Assembly: GCA_004557655.1 (NCBI GenBank)
Contig: SFGJ01000025.1
Coordinates: forward strand, 1-20,769
DNA length: 20,769 bases
From: Clostridiales bacterium
GTDB taxonomy: Bacteria > Bacillota > Clostridia > Oscillospirales > Oscillospiraceae
Reading direction: 5' to 3'
Part shown: positions 1 to 6,991 of the stretch, in pieces
Position numbering within the stretch: position 1 is the stretch's first letter
Layout of the letters: every line of letters begins with the position of its first letter
Position numbers and translations under genes: made by a program
The notes under the pieces: model-generated
The model's input: only the letters and a program-made list of their open reading frames with translations
What the model was told of the DNA's origin: nothing
Databases searched by the model: none

Positions 1-91
1 CAGCCATGAGCAAAACTCCAAAAGAGTAGTAATTGCAATGGCTCTCGGCCATGGCTGAAGCCGAAAATCACTCATATGGTATAGAAAGCGG

Positions 92-142
92 AGCCCCTTT
101 TTGGTAAAATTGACTTGAGAGAAAACCAACCAGAAAGGGGCT
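92..142. repeat. Short inverted repeat at the left end of the transposase remnant
   Basis: AGCCCCTTT (92-100) and AAAGGGGCT (134-142) are perfect 9-bp inverted repeats flanking the presumed start of the transposase remnant. They may be part of the left end of the insertion sequence or a hairpin limiting read-through into it. No matching right end was found, so the element boundary stays open. Confidence 0.35.
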
Positions 143-972
143 GGCCGCTATCTACCGACAGGAAATCATTCAGGATGTCACGCTGTTTACATCCCAAAGC
201 GCCGCCATGTTCTACGACAAGCTTTTCAGCAGCTTGGACTTCACGCTGCCCAGAGCGGCAACCGGGCGGCGCGGCTTTCCGAAGGAAGCCATGGTCTGTG
301 CTTTTATCGTTATGAAATGCGAGGGTCCTACTGGACGTATGACCGTTTCCTACGGCAGTTGGACAACGGTGCGTTGAAAGCGGTCATGACCGGCCTGGTG
401 CGGCAACTGTACGAATTGGGAATCGTGGACGCATCCTTCATCGGTCTGGATTCCACGCCCGTCATGGCAAACACCAAGCAGAACAACCCGAAATCCTTTG
501 CAAAAAGCAAGTTCTCCAAGGAAAACCACCCGAAAAGCGACCCGGACTGCGCCCTGGGCGTCCACTCGGCCTCCAACCAGCACAATGAGCGGCGGTATGA
601 GTTCTACTGGGGCTATAAAAGTCATGTACTGGTGGACTGCATCTCCGGGCTGCCGCTCTACGAGTTGACCACACCGGGCAATATCGCCGATTCCTCCGTG
701 GCCGCTGAGATCCTCGCGTCCGCGGATCAGACGATTTCTTTGAAAGAATGCGCTTTCCTTGCCGACAAGGGCTACGATGTCAAGGGCACTTTCTGCCGGT
801 AATCCGGTCTGCGAGGCCGGGCTGGCTATGCACAAGGACGGAAAAACCGCCGACAATGGGCGTACCCGCCAGAAATACTGCTGCCCCTTCCGTCAGTCCA
901 AAACGGGCGCGTGTCCCTGCAGCCACAAGAATTGGAACAACGGAAAGAAAAACCGGGGCTGCACGAAATGCA
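116..972 (+). pseudogene. Decayed DDE transposase (IS1182/IS4-like), three frame-shifted fragments
   Basis: Three pieces of one transposase lie in order but in different frames. Piece 1 (about 150-320) reads IYRQEIIQDV through FIVMKCEG. Piece 2 (about 324-796) reads SYWTYDRFLRQLDNG, then FIGLDSTPV, which probably holds the first catalytic Asp, then LGVHSASN and YEFYWGYKSHVLVDCISGLP, ending at GYDVKG. Piece 3 (about 797-970) reads NPVCEAGLAMHKDGKT, then RQKYCCPF and KKNRGCTKC. Compared with full-length relatives as I remember them (roughly 450 residues), about 30 codons are missing between pieces 1 and 2, about 35-40 between pieces 2 and 3, and the last hundred or so residues are gone. It cannot make an active enzyme. 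It is the only clear plus-strand coding relic in the window. The family name is from recall of motifs; the pseudogene status is read directly. Confidence 0.85.
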
Positions 973-1171
973 TTCGATTTGCTCGACAAGATTCCCGGCA
1001 CAAAGCGTGGCCCGGGCGGAGTGATTTGCCTTTATGACAGGCTTATCACACTGAAAGGCAATGACCGTGTTATTCCCATCAACTATCTGTGATAGACTTA
1101 TGTGATTAAATTATTATCCCACTGCCTTTCGCACCCAATACTGCCACACCCACATCAACAGCCGATAAAAG
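973..1171 (+). other. Non-coding junction with a coding-like tail fragment
   Basis: After the transposase homology stops, the +1 frame stays open to a TGA at 1090-1092 and reads FDLLDKIPGTKRGPGG, then VICLYDRLITLKGNDR and VIPINYL. It looks protein-like in composition but I do not recognise it; it may be the tail of another mobile-element gene fused to the remnant. From 1093 to 1171 I see no gene. The second end of the insertion sequence should lie here if it survives, but no inverted repeat matching the left side is evident. Confidence 0.3.
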
Positions 1172-1199
1172 AGCGCCGGTCGGGTTTCCGACCGGCGCT
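1172..1199 (-). terminator. Rho-independent terminator of the minus-strand gene run
   Basis: AGCGCCGGTCGG (1172-1183) and CCGACCGGCGCT (1188-1199) form a perfect 12-bp GC-rich stem with a 4-nt loop. On the minus strand it is followed by CTTTTATC, a short U-rich tract. It lies just after the last minus-strand gene and before the plus-strand transposase remnant, so it most likely ends the long minus-strand transcript and separates the two converging units. Confidence 0.8.
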
Positions 1200-1216
1200 G
1201 CTGCGTAGATAGTTGC

Positions 1217-1267
1217 TCATTTCGCTCCTTCGTAGCTGCTCTGAATGTCCAGAACGATCTTTTTCAT
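1217..1267 (-). CDS. Possible 16-residue peptide, MKKIVLDIQSSYEGAK
   Basis: An ATG at 1267-1265 overlaps the stop of the preceding gene (TAATG, one shared base) and opens a 16-codon frame ending in TGA at 1219-1217. The overlap is the usual geometry of translational coupling, and the terminator stem follows within 20 nt, so the frame sits inside the transcript. The start MKKIVL resembles ordinary bacterial N-termini. No independent ribosome binding site is obvious, and no family is recognised. It may be a real micro-peptide, the stub of a gene truncated here, or chance. Confidence 0.25.
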   Translation of the reverse strand: MKKIVLDIQSSYEGAK

Positions 1268-2022
1268 TATTCATCACTGCCTTTCCGAATTAAAACAATT
1301 GCCAAAATACCTCCACCAATCACCGCTGCGGCGATAACGGCAACGATCCACCACGGAAAAGGCCTCTTCTCGCTCTCCACAGGAGAAGTTGGTTCTGTAT
1401 TACTTTCGAGATCTCCTTTTGGCTCGGTACTCGTGCTCTTATCCGGAGCAATGCTGCTTTTTTCATCATCGTCGCCTTCGGGACTTCCGCTGTATTTTAC
1501 CGGCTCTGTCATCGTTGCTTTACAGACAAGGCAGCTATAGGTTTTTTCGCCGTCGGCCTTGGAAGTAGGCTCCCGGGTGATCGTTCCCGCATCCCAATGA
1601 TGTCCGAGAGCAGGAACTTCAGCCCGTTCGGTAACACCGCAATCGCATTCCCGGGTCTTAATGCCTGCCTCTGTACAGGTCGGCTTTGTGGACACCATCC
1701 ACTCGCCGAAGCTGTGGGTGTGCATGGAACTGTTTTCGTAAAACTCCACGCGGATCAGGCGGCTGTATGTGGGCTCGCTCTCTGCACCTCCCGCCACATT
1801 CCACGCAGCATAGCAGTACCATTTCACGCCCAATTCCTCCGGCACCTGATAGCTTTCTCCCTCTGCGTAGTCAATGGCGCGAATCATCGCCATGTTTTCT
1901 ATATCCGTGACATACCACTGATATTTCAGCGTACCGCCGTCGGACGCACTGGCATTGGTAAACAAAGTGATCCCACTGCCGCCGATATAGCTATAGCAAT
2001 CCGGCATTTCCGCCTCAATCAC
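1267..2022 (-). CDS. Cell-surface protein: Ig-like domain, Cys-rich repeat, C-terminal TM anchor (interrupted by an in-frame TGA upstream)
   Basis: The open part is 251 residues from a GTG that has no ribosome binding site. Residues about 1-95 look like an Ig-like fold (GGTLKYQWYV, then VKWYCYAAWNVAGG). Residues about 100-178 carry the Cys-rich surface repeat HSFGEW, then CTEAGIKTRECDCG, ALGHHW and YSCLVCKATM. A Ser/Thr/Pro/Glu-rich stalk follows, then a single membrane helix (WWIVAVIAAAVIGGGILAIV) with the basic tail RKGSDE. The natural start is clearly the ATG at 2109, in frame, with ribosome site GAGGAGAA and a signal peptide. A TGA at 2046-2044 separates the two, so as read the secreted form needs read-through, or the gene is freshly inactivated. 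It is the last sizeable gene of the run, 23 nt after a lipoprotein gene. The domain calls are by pattern only. Confidence 0.7.
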   Translation of the reverse strand: MIEAEMPDCYSYIGGSGITLFTNASASDGGTLKYQWYVTDIENMAMIRAIDYAEGESYQVPEELGVKWYCYAAWNVAGGAESEPTYSRLIRVEFYENSSMHTHSFGEWMVSTKPTCTEAGIKTRECDCGVTERAEVPALGHHWDAGTITREPTSKADGEKTYSCLVCKATMTEPVKYSGSPEGDDDEKSSIAPDKSTSTEPKGDLESNTEPTSPVESEKRPFPWWIVAVIAAAVIGGGILAIVLIRKGSDE

Positions 2023-2043
2023 AGGCTTCGCCGGGCCTGCCGC

Positions 2044-2109
2044 TCAGGCTGCGGTGACCGTTACTCCCACAAGCATCCATGTAATAAAAGCAATTATCAG
2101 TCTTTTCAT
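2044..2109 (-). other. Signal-peptide mini-ORF cut off by in-frame TGA
   Basis: Starting at ATG 2109-2107, after ribosome site GAGGAGAA, 21 codons encode MKRLIIAFITWMLVGVTVTA plus A, a textbook secretion signal ending in a TAA/AA-type cleavage site. The next codon, 2046-2044, is TGA. The same frame then continues as AAGPAKP into the open surface-protein frame. One base change (for example from GGA, CGA or TGG) would restore the full 280-codon gene. Confidence 0.75.
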
Positions 2110-2132
2110 ACTCTTTCTCCTCTCGGGAACCG

Positions 2133-3059
2133 TTATCGCAAATCCTGCCGTTTGGCGGCAATTACATCAGGATAAAACGCATACCCGTTTACACCCCGGA
2201 GGCTTTTCACGATAGAAAGCTTATCGCTTTCATAATTTTTCCAAAGCTCCAGCGCCTCCTCCGAAACCTCAGCCGCATAGGAGGCAATGGCGTAATGATC
2301 CCGGGCCGTAATAAACCGCACATCCTCCCCGGATATAAGCCGGCCGACCTCTATTCTCCCCTTATAAGAATCCGAAGAGTAACCATATTTATCGTTGTCA
2401 ATTATAAAGAAGGTAAGCTCGCCGCCGTCGTTTTTTTCTACAAAGAAGGCAACACGACCTTCCGAAAATTCTGCCGTAACCGTTCCGATCCAGCTTTCCG
2501 GCAGTGTGATCTCATAGGTCCCGTCGGTAAAATTCACCGAGGTTATTTTTTCTGTTGTTATAAGCTTACGAAGCTCTTGAATAAATGTTGAAAAATTTTT
2601 CGGGAAGCTGTTGGTACCTTCGGCATTCACCTCCGTACCGTCCGCCAGAACAGCGTTAAAACTCATACCGGTACCGTCAAGCACCTGAGAATCGTAACCG
2701 TGAAAATCCGCCCATTTCTCAATTCTGCAATTACCGAATAATTCACACAGCTTTTGGAAAAGCTTTTCGTCTCCGTCAATTATGCGGATGGTATCACGGC
2801 ATTCCGCATAATCCGAAATGGTATCATCCCACTCATCCGTGCTTATGTAATACTCTAAATGAACGCCGTTCTCCGTTTTGTATCCCTCGTAAACACGACG
2901 CTGCGCCGTCATATCGCTTTGCACCAGCTTAAAGCTTTTGAAATCCATGGGATCCCCTCCGTAATAATTATTACTACAATTATTATGTTTTGAAGCGCAA
3001 GCGGAAACGGATATTAAGAAGTTGCATACCAACATAAAACATAAAAGTAGCTTTTTCAT
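2133..3059 (-). CDS. Lipoprotein, unknown function (308 aa), with an internal alternative start
   Basis: The N-terminus MKKLLLCFMLVCNFLISVSA is a lipoprotein signal with lipobox V-S-A-C, so Cys21 should be lipidated and the protein held on the outer face of the membrane. Residues 22-37 are a low-complexity Asn/Tyr/Gly linker (HNNCSNNYYGGDP). The body, from MDFKSFKLVQSDM onward, belongs to a type I recall from gut Firmicutes as uncharacterised proteins with an SDM motif near the start and a DGTYEITLPESW segment. I do not know its role. The ribosome site AAAGGAAG is partly inside a long hairpin. A second strong site, GGAGGGG (2960-2954), lies five bases before Met38 (2948-2946) in frame, so a cytoplasmic 271-residue form is possible. 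The gene is more AT-rich than its neighbours. It sits 23 nt before the Ig-like surface protein gene. Confidence 0.75.
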   Translation of the reverse strand: MKKLLLCFMLVCNFLISVSACASKHNNCSNNYYGGDPMDFKSFKLVQSDMTAQRRVYEGYKTENGVHLEYYISTDEWDDTISDYAECRDTIRIIDGDEKLFQKLCELFGNCRIEKWADFHGYDSQVLDGTGMSFNAVLADGTEVNAEGTNSFPKNFSTFIQELRKLITTEKITSVNFTDGTYEITLPESWIGTVTAEFSEGRVAFFVEKNDGGELTFFIIDNDKYGYSSDSYKGRIEVGRLISGEDVRFITARDHYAIASYAAEVSEEALELWKNYESDKLSIVKSLRGVNGYAFYPDVIAAKRQDLR

Positions 3060-3068
3060 TTATTCTTC

Positions 3069-3131
3069 CTTTCCGAAAGGCGCCGAATCACATTCGGTGC
3101 CTTTCGGAAAGAAGCTTGCCGCAGCAAGCCT
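3069..3131 (-). promoter_or_regulatory. Tandem hairpins in the lipoprotein gene leader, overlapping its ribosome site
   Basis: The outer arms 3069-3088 (starting CTTTCCGAAAGGC) and 3092-3111 (ending GCCTTTCGGAAAG) pair over 20 bp with one G-T and a 3-nt loop. Next to it, AAGCTTGC (3112-3119) and GCAAGCCT (3124-3131) form a second 8-bp stem. On the minus strand the long stem ends inside AAAGGAAG, the ribosome site of the lipoprotein gene starting at 3059, so folding could limit translation. It could also be a read-through stop after the upstream gene, although no U-tract follows. A related pair lies at 12962-13031 in front of another lipoprotein gene. Confidence 0.6.
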
Positions 3132-3173
3132 CTCCCGTTTATGAATTGTACATAGGGATCATCCGTATTCGAC

Positions 3174-3581
3174 TCAGGCCCTTTCCAGAAGGATCATTCC
3201 CAGCCCATACAGCAGGCATCCGTCCTCTGTGACCGGAATCTCCGCAAAGGAATCGGCCTTTTCCCCGAGGACTTCACCCTCGATCTTCGTGTCATAGTAG
3301 ATCTTTCCGTTCTCTTCCTTCCATACCGTGCTTTCAACAGCAGCGTAGCCGTCCTCCCGGACCTCCACCCCTTGCTTGGCAGCCTCCTGGCGCATCTCCT
3401 CCGGCACGAACATAAGTGTGTTGAGCACACCGTCCTCGGCAAACTCCGTCCGATAGCCCATCAGCTCGGCGCTGCCCTCAAACCGTTCCTCCTGCGGCGG
3501 ATTGTCAGGGGTGAAGACCTTCACTCCGTCCGGTGTAGGCACACGGATCTCCTTGACCTTCCAAATTCCCCGAATATCCAT
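3174..3581 (-). CDS. Small calycin/lipocalin-like protein, unknown function (135 aa)
   Basis: The start at 3581 (MDIRGIWKVKEI) is chosen because AGGAGGG sits seven bases upstream. A longer frame without a site would run into the preceding gene. The protein has no signal peptide or membrane segment. Its opening G-x-W (RGIWKV), followed by alternating strands and a closing LLYGLGMILLERA, resembles the small eight-stranded barrel proteins annotated as lipocalin-like; that is inference. The rest holds EFAEDGVLNTLMFVPEE and VWKEENGKIYYDTKIEG, typical of such barrels. It follows the DUF6935-like gene by 22 nt and is probably co-transcribed. A leader region with two hairpins follows before the next gene. 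Confidence 0.65.
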   Translation of the reverse strand: MDIRGIWKVKEIRVPTPDGVKVFTPDNPPQEERFEGSAELMGYRTEFAEDGVLNTLMFVPEEMRQEAAKQGVEVREDGYAAVESTVWKEENGKIYYDTKIEGEVLGEKADSFAEIPVTEDGCLLYGLGMILLERA

Positions 3582-3603
3582 ATTTTCCCTCCTTGTCAAG
3601 CCA

Positions 3604-4173
3604 TCATGCCCACGGATCGGCAGCCTTCGGCGTGCGCACACCCGTCAGCAGATACTGCTCCCACAAGAACCACTTGCCGTCGCTGCCCCGCTGGCGCATC
3701 TTGATAGGACGGGGGGCGTCCGCTCCGCCGCAAGGGATAAACAGCTTCATATACCCCTGCTCCTCGCCGGACACATGGTTGCTCTCAACGGTAATCGTAT
3801 ACGGCTGGGTGGGTGTGTAGTTGTTGTCCGGTGTGGAGCCGGCGAAATAGGTGAACGGCAGGTAGGTCTTGCCATCGCGGAAGCGGTCATTCAGGAAAGA
3901 AATTTCCTGTCCGTTCAGCGGACGGGGTCCGCGCAGCCAATTCAGCATCTCCGTTCCGATGCTCTTGTCTGCCGCATATGCACACAAAGCGAGAACTGTA
4001 AGTGCCGCCGTCTTGAAGGGCGTGTCGAGGCTTGCCTCGGGAAGTGCCTGCATTTCGGCAAGGCTCTCCGGCAGTGCTGCAAAGGTAAATCTCTCCCGCT
4101 TACTGCCCAGGGATTGTGCGGCGGCATTTACCGCCTGCCCGGCTGTGCTTTTCAGCTTATCAAAGATACTCAC
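3604..4173 (-). CDS. DUF6935-like cytoplasmic protein (189 aa)
   Basis: Translation begins at a GTG (4173-4171) after the clear ribosome site AAGGAGAG. The N-terminus MSIFDKLKSTAGQAVNAAAQ is amphipathic and could touch a membrane, as in many proteins that open with this FDK pattern. The core reads FKTAALTVLALCAYAADKS, then EMLNWLRGPRPLNGQEISFL, then NDRFRDGKTYLPFTYFAGST and PDNNYTPTQPYTI, and ends KWFLWEQYLLTGVRTPKAAD before PWA. I match this to the family I know as DUF6935, found in Firmicutes and with no established function. It lies directly after the TPM-domain gene (47 nt) and before the calycin-like gene, so it looks like an accessory part of the same membrane-linked module. The family number is from memory. 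Confidence 0.72.
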   Translation of the reverse strand: MSIFDKLKSTAGQAVNAAAQSLGSKRERFTFAALPESLAEMQALPEASLDTPFKTAALTVLALCAYAADKSIGTEMLNWLRGPRPLNGQEISFLNDRFRDGKTYLPFTYFAGSTPDNNYTPTQPYTITVESNHVSGEEQGYMKLFIPCGGADAPRPIKMRQRGSDGKWFLWEQYLLTGVRTPKAADPWA

Positions 4174-4220
4174 GGGTTATCTCTCCTTTATAAAGTATTT
4201 TTTGCAGGGGGAAAGCTGCA

Positions 4221-5039
4221 TCAGAATTTGCCGCCCCCGCCGCCGTGGGTCGTGCCGGAGGAAGAGGTGTGGGTGCTGCTCCCGCCTCCGGAATCATCGT
4301 TCTTGGGCTTTTCTGTGCGTGTGACAGTGTTATACAGGAACAGATCACGTCTCTCGTTAATGTTCAGGCTGTTGTCCTTTATGTAGTTGCTTGCAGCCGC
4401 CTGGAAGCGGACCGTTTTCAGCTTTGCTTTCATATTGCCCACTATGATGAGGGATAGGACGAAGCCCACAACGATGGCAATAGGGATCCAGATAAGGGAA
4501 AGTGGCTCCTTGGGCAGATTCTTTACATCGTAAGGCTCGCCGGTTCTTGCCTGTGTGATGAAGTCATCGCAAAGATCGGCGAATTTATCAAAGGCGCCCG
4601 CAAAATTACCGTCGGACAGATCTCCCTTTATCTGCTTGCCGATATACTCAATGCCCGCGTCCGTAAAGACCGTAATGCCGTAGCCGCAGGTGGATATGTA
4701 CCAGTCGTTGTCCTCGATGCTGATAAGGAGCAGCGCGCCGTCCCTGCTTTCGCCGTAGCCGAAGTTGCCGTAATCATAAATATCATCGGCATAGTCCCGC
4801 GGAGTTTTCCCGTCCAGCGTGTCAGTGGTCAGCACGACAATGTCCATTTTCTGACGCTCGCTGAGCTCATTAAGCTTTGTCACAAGCGACGATTCCTCGT
4901 TGCCGGAGAGCAGCCCCGCCAAGTCCTGCACGCGCTCATATTCGCTCGCGAAGCCATCCGTCTGCGCTGCAAAGGCGGGAGTCACTATACAAAGGCACAG
5001 AATAAGCGAGAACAACAGTGTCAGTATTTTCTTTTTCAT
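4221..5039 (-). CDS. TPM-domain membrane protein (YdjH-like, 272 aa)
   Basis: A signal peptide (MKKKILTLLFSLILCLCIVT, then PAFA|A) leads into a TPM domain at about residues 35-165: VQDLAGLLSGNEESSL, then LNELSERQKMDIVVLTT, RDGALLLISIEDNDWYIST, then the Gly/Tyr turn CGYGITVFTDAGI. The family (TPM_phosphatase, also Psb32/MOLO-1) sits on the outer face of the membrane. A helix follows at about 184-204 (LIWIPIAIVVGFVLSLIIVG), then a cytoplasmic stretch and a Ser/Thr/Gly tail ending THGGGGGKF, characteristic of this subgroup. The start ATG is preceded by GGAGGGG. It is 12 nt after the zinc-ribbon/TM gene, the same gene order as ydjG-ydjH in Bacillus subtilis, where the products are tied to PspA at the membrane. 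Whether it has enzyme activity is unknown. Confidence 0.88.
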   Translation of the reverse strand: MKKKILTLLFSLILCLCIVTPAFAAQTDGFASEYERVQDLAGLLSGNEESSLVTKLNELSERQKMDIVVLTTDTLDGKTPRDYADDIYDYGNFGYGESRDGALLLISIEDNDWYISTCGYGITVFTDAGIEYIGKQIKGDLSDGNFAGAFDKFADLCDDFITQARTGEPYDVKNLPKEPLSLIWIPIAIVVGFVLSLIIVGNMKAKLKTVRFQAAASNYIKDNSLNINERRDLFLYNTVTRTEKPKNDDSGGGSSTHTSSSGTTHGGGGGKF

Positions 5040-5051
5040 TCCGTCCCCTCC

Positions 5052-6146
5052 TTAAATCAGCCCTATCAGGTGCAAGCCCCACGCAACGCCGTAGGAAGCC
5101 ACTGAGAATATCGCCGCCAGCAAAAACGTCCAGCGCTTGGCCGCAGCCTTATCCATCGGCAGGTCACCGACGAATTTCCCGGTCTGACCGTTCATGGCAA
5201 AGACATATTGGTTGCCGTTCCATGTGGTGTTCAAAAGCCACACCGGATAAAGCGCATACCGGGCCTTTCCGCCATGGAACTGCACATTGGTGTTTTCCGG
5301 TGTAACGGTGGTATACCCTTCTACCGTCTCGGCAAATACCTCCTCGGTAGACCGCTTGACCCGCTGATTTGCCCGGTCAACGCTTTCCTCGGCGGTCACA
5401 TCATACTTATCCGCCACATAGCCGGCAAGATAAGCCGTCTGGAAACGCACCGCATCCGAAATATTGTACGGCTCAATGGATTCCATCAGGTCATCCGCCA
5501 TTTTAGAGGAGCCGTCCACCGGAACATGCTCAAAGCCGACGCTGCCGCCCCGATGCACCATAAAGTGGCTGGTTTCGGTGTAATCGTAGTCACTGTCGCT
5601 CCATGTATGGACCTTTGTGGCCCGGTAACGCACCTGCGCATCCACATCGGTGTCGAAAAGCCAGAAGGGTACATAGACACCCTTGATCTCGTCGATATGG
5701 TTCTGATCCTTGAAAATCTTTGGCAGCAGCCGCTTCCCGGTCAGGTGCTTCATCAGCCCCGCCTTTGCCGCCTTTTTATCCAGCTTGAACGGGATCACAA
5801 GATCCGGCTTGAGAGCGCCTGAGAACTGGCCCATCATCACCACGGGATTGCCGCAGAAGGGGCAGGCAGTAGCCGCTGTGTTGGCATCGCCTACGATCTC
5901 GCCGCCGCAGGACTTGCACACATACGAGCGCAGGCCGTCGGTTTCTCCCTCCTGCCAGTCTCCACCGGCCGTGGTTTCCCATTCCATATTATCTGATTTT
6001 TCGCTCTGCAGCTCGGCGTCGTAGCCCTTCAGCGCCTCCATTTCAAACTCCGTGTCGCAATAAGGGCACTTCATTTTCTGGAGTGTGCTGTCAAAGGCTA
6101 TCGCGCCGCCGCAGCAGGGGCATTTATATTCCTGCAAGGTTTGCAT
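5052..6146 (-). CDS. Two-zinc-ribbon protein with C-terminal membrane helix (YdjG-like, 364 aa)
   Basis: The start at 6146 (MQTLQEYKCPCC) follows the good site GAGAGGAG. An upstream ATG at 6176 overlaps the previous stop but gives a poor N-terminus. Residues 9-30 form a TFIIB-type zinc ribbon (C9, C12, C27, C30, with GGAIAFDSTLQKMKCPYC), and a second ribbon uses C77, C80, C95 and C98 (CKSCGG then ACPFCGNPVV). A long beta-rich region follows, with YVPFWLFDTDVDAQVRYRAT and YPVWLLNTTWNG. The last 30 residues hold a membrane helix (WTFLLAAIFSVASYGVAWGL). Such proteins are often misnamed PriA or TFIIB-like; the closest studied one I know is B. subtilis YdjG, which works with YdjH and the SPFH protein YdjI. 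The TPM gene follows 12 nt later, supporting that match. Confidence 0.82.
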   Translation of the reverse strand: MQTLQEYKCPCCGGAIAFDSTLQKMKCPYCDTEFEMEALKGYDAELQSEKSDNMEWETTAGGDWQEGETDGLRSYVCKSCGGEIVGDANTAATACPFCGNPVVMMGQFSGALKPDLVIPFKLDKKAAKAGLMKHLTGKRLLPKIFKDQNHIDEIKGVYVPFWLFDTDVDAQVRYRATKVHTWSDSDYDYTETSHFMVHRGGSVGFEHVPVDGSSKMADDLMESIEPYNISDAVRFQTAYLAGYVADKYDVTAEESVDRANQRVKRSTEEVFAETVEGYTTVTPENTNVQFHGGKARYALYPVWLLNTTWNGNQYVFAMNGQTGKFVGDLPMDKAAAKRWTFLLAAIFSVASYGVAWGLHLIGLI

Positions 6147-6172
6147 GAATAGATCTCCTCTCTTAAAGAAAT

Positions 6173-6925
6173 TCACCCATTAAATGCCGCAAGGGCCGCA
6201 TCTGCTTTCTGAATCCACTCGGTGCGGTCGCCGTAGATTGCGGCATCCAGGGAGTCGATTGCCTGCGCCGCCTTGTCGCCGGCATCGGCCTCTCCCTTTA
6301 CCGTGGCAGAAAATCCTGCCGCGATATCCTTAACTGCGGTCATCTGCTGCTTCCAAACGTTCGAGGCGTTGCCGAGTGTATTCTGTACGCCGAACAGCGT
6401 ATCGAAGTATTTTTTGAGCGCTTCAAAATCCTTTCTGTTGTTCATGGGGAGAACGAATTCGTAAAGGCCCTGCGTATTGGTAAAGCTGAGTCTTGCAAAA
6501 GGCTTCTTCTCGCTCTTATCGCCGTTTTTAACGAGCTGCTCCTCATACTTATAGCTGCGCAGGTCGGCAATGCGGTACACGCAGGCGCGGGTGGTCTTGC
6601 CGAACATCATAAACTTGTAATCGTTCTGCACATACGCCATCAGCCCGATATCCTCTGCCACATAGAGATAGGTGCCTAAGCGCTTCAGCTTTTTGCTCTT
6701 ATCCTTTGCTTTCTCCCTCGGAACGAAATAGTGCTCCCACAGCTTGGTGCCGCGCTCCACCTGTGCAAGATGCGCCTTGACACCCGGAAGATTGCTATGC
6801 ACATAGTCATACACCTTGAAGCCCTTTTTCCTGCAGTTCTTGCGGCAAATGCAGTTGCCGTCCGACAGCTTTTGCGTTTGGATCAGATTGATGTCCGCAC
6901 CACAGATAGCACATTGATTAGCCAT
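6173..6925 (-). CDS. DUF4428 zinc-binding protein (250 aa)
   Basis: The N-terminal DUF4428 ribbon has C5 and C8 (CAICGADINLIQTQKLSDGN) paired with C27 and C31 (CICRKNC). The second pair has one more spacer residue than usual, and C25 adds an extra thiol. The middle, residues about 75-175, reads RLGTYLYVAEDIGLMAYV, KFMMFGKTTRACVYRIADLR and FARLSFTNTQGLYEFVLPM, a beta-rich region resembling PH-like or bacterial SHOCT-linked domains of this family. The C-terminus is an Ala-rich helix. There is no signal peptide or membrane segment, so it should be cytoplasmic. The ribosome site is AAAGGAGG. The next gene (YdjG-like) follows after 26 nt. A second DUF4428 protein lies two genes upstream. Function is unknown for the family. 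Confidence 0.8.
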   Translation of the reverse strand: MANQCAICGADINLIQTQKLSDGNCICRKNCRKKGFKVYDYVHSNLPGVKAHLAQVERGTKLWEHYFVPREKAKDKSKKLKRLGTYLYVAEDIGLMAYVQNDYKFMMFGKTTRACVYRIADLRSYKYEEQLVKNGDKSEKKPFARLSFTNTQGLYEFVLPMNNRKDFEALKKYFDTLFGVQNTLGNASNVWKQQMTAVKDIAAGFSATVKGEADAGDKAAQAIDSLDAAIYGDRTEWIQKADAALAAFNG

Positions 6926-6991
6926 AATTTTCCTCCTTTTTCTGACAACGTCGGTTTGTTTTTAGCTTTTCTTGCTTTTGCATAATGATAT

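Noticed and set aside
2044..2046. TGA read as an amino acid through an altered genetic code
   Set aside because: Several intact genes here end in TGA (for example at 3174, 4221 and 6992), so TGA works as a stop in this genome.
6147..6176. Upstream ATG (6176) as start of the zinc-ribbon/TM gene
   Set aside because: It overlaps the previous stop and lacks a good ribosome site; the ATG at 6146 has GAGAGGAG and gives the usual N-terminus.
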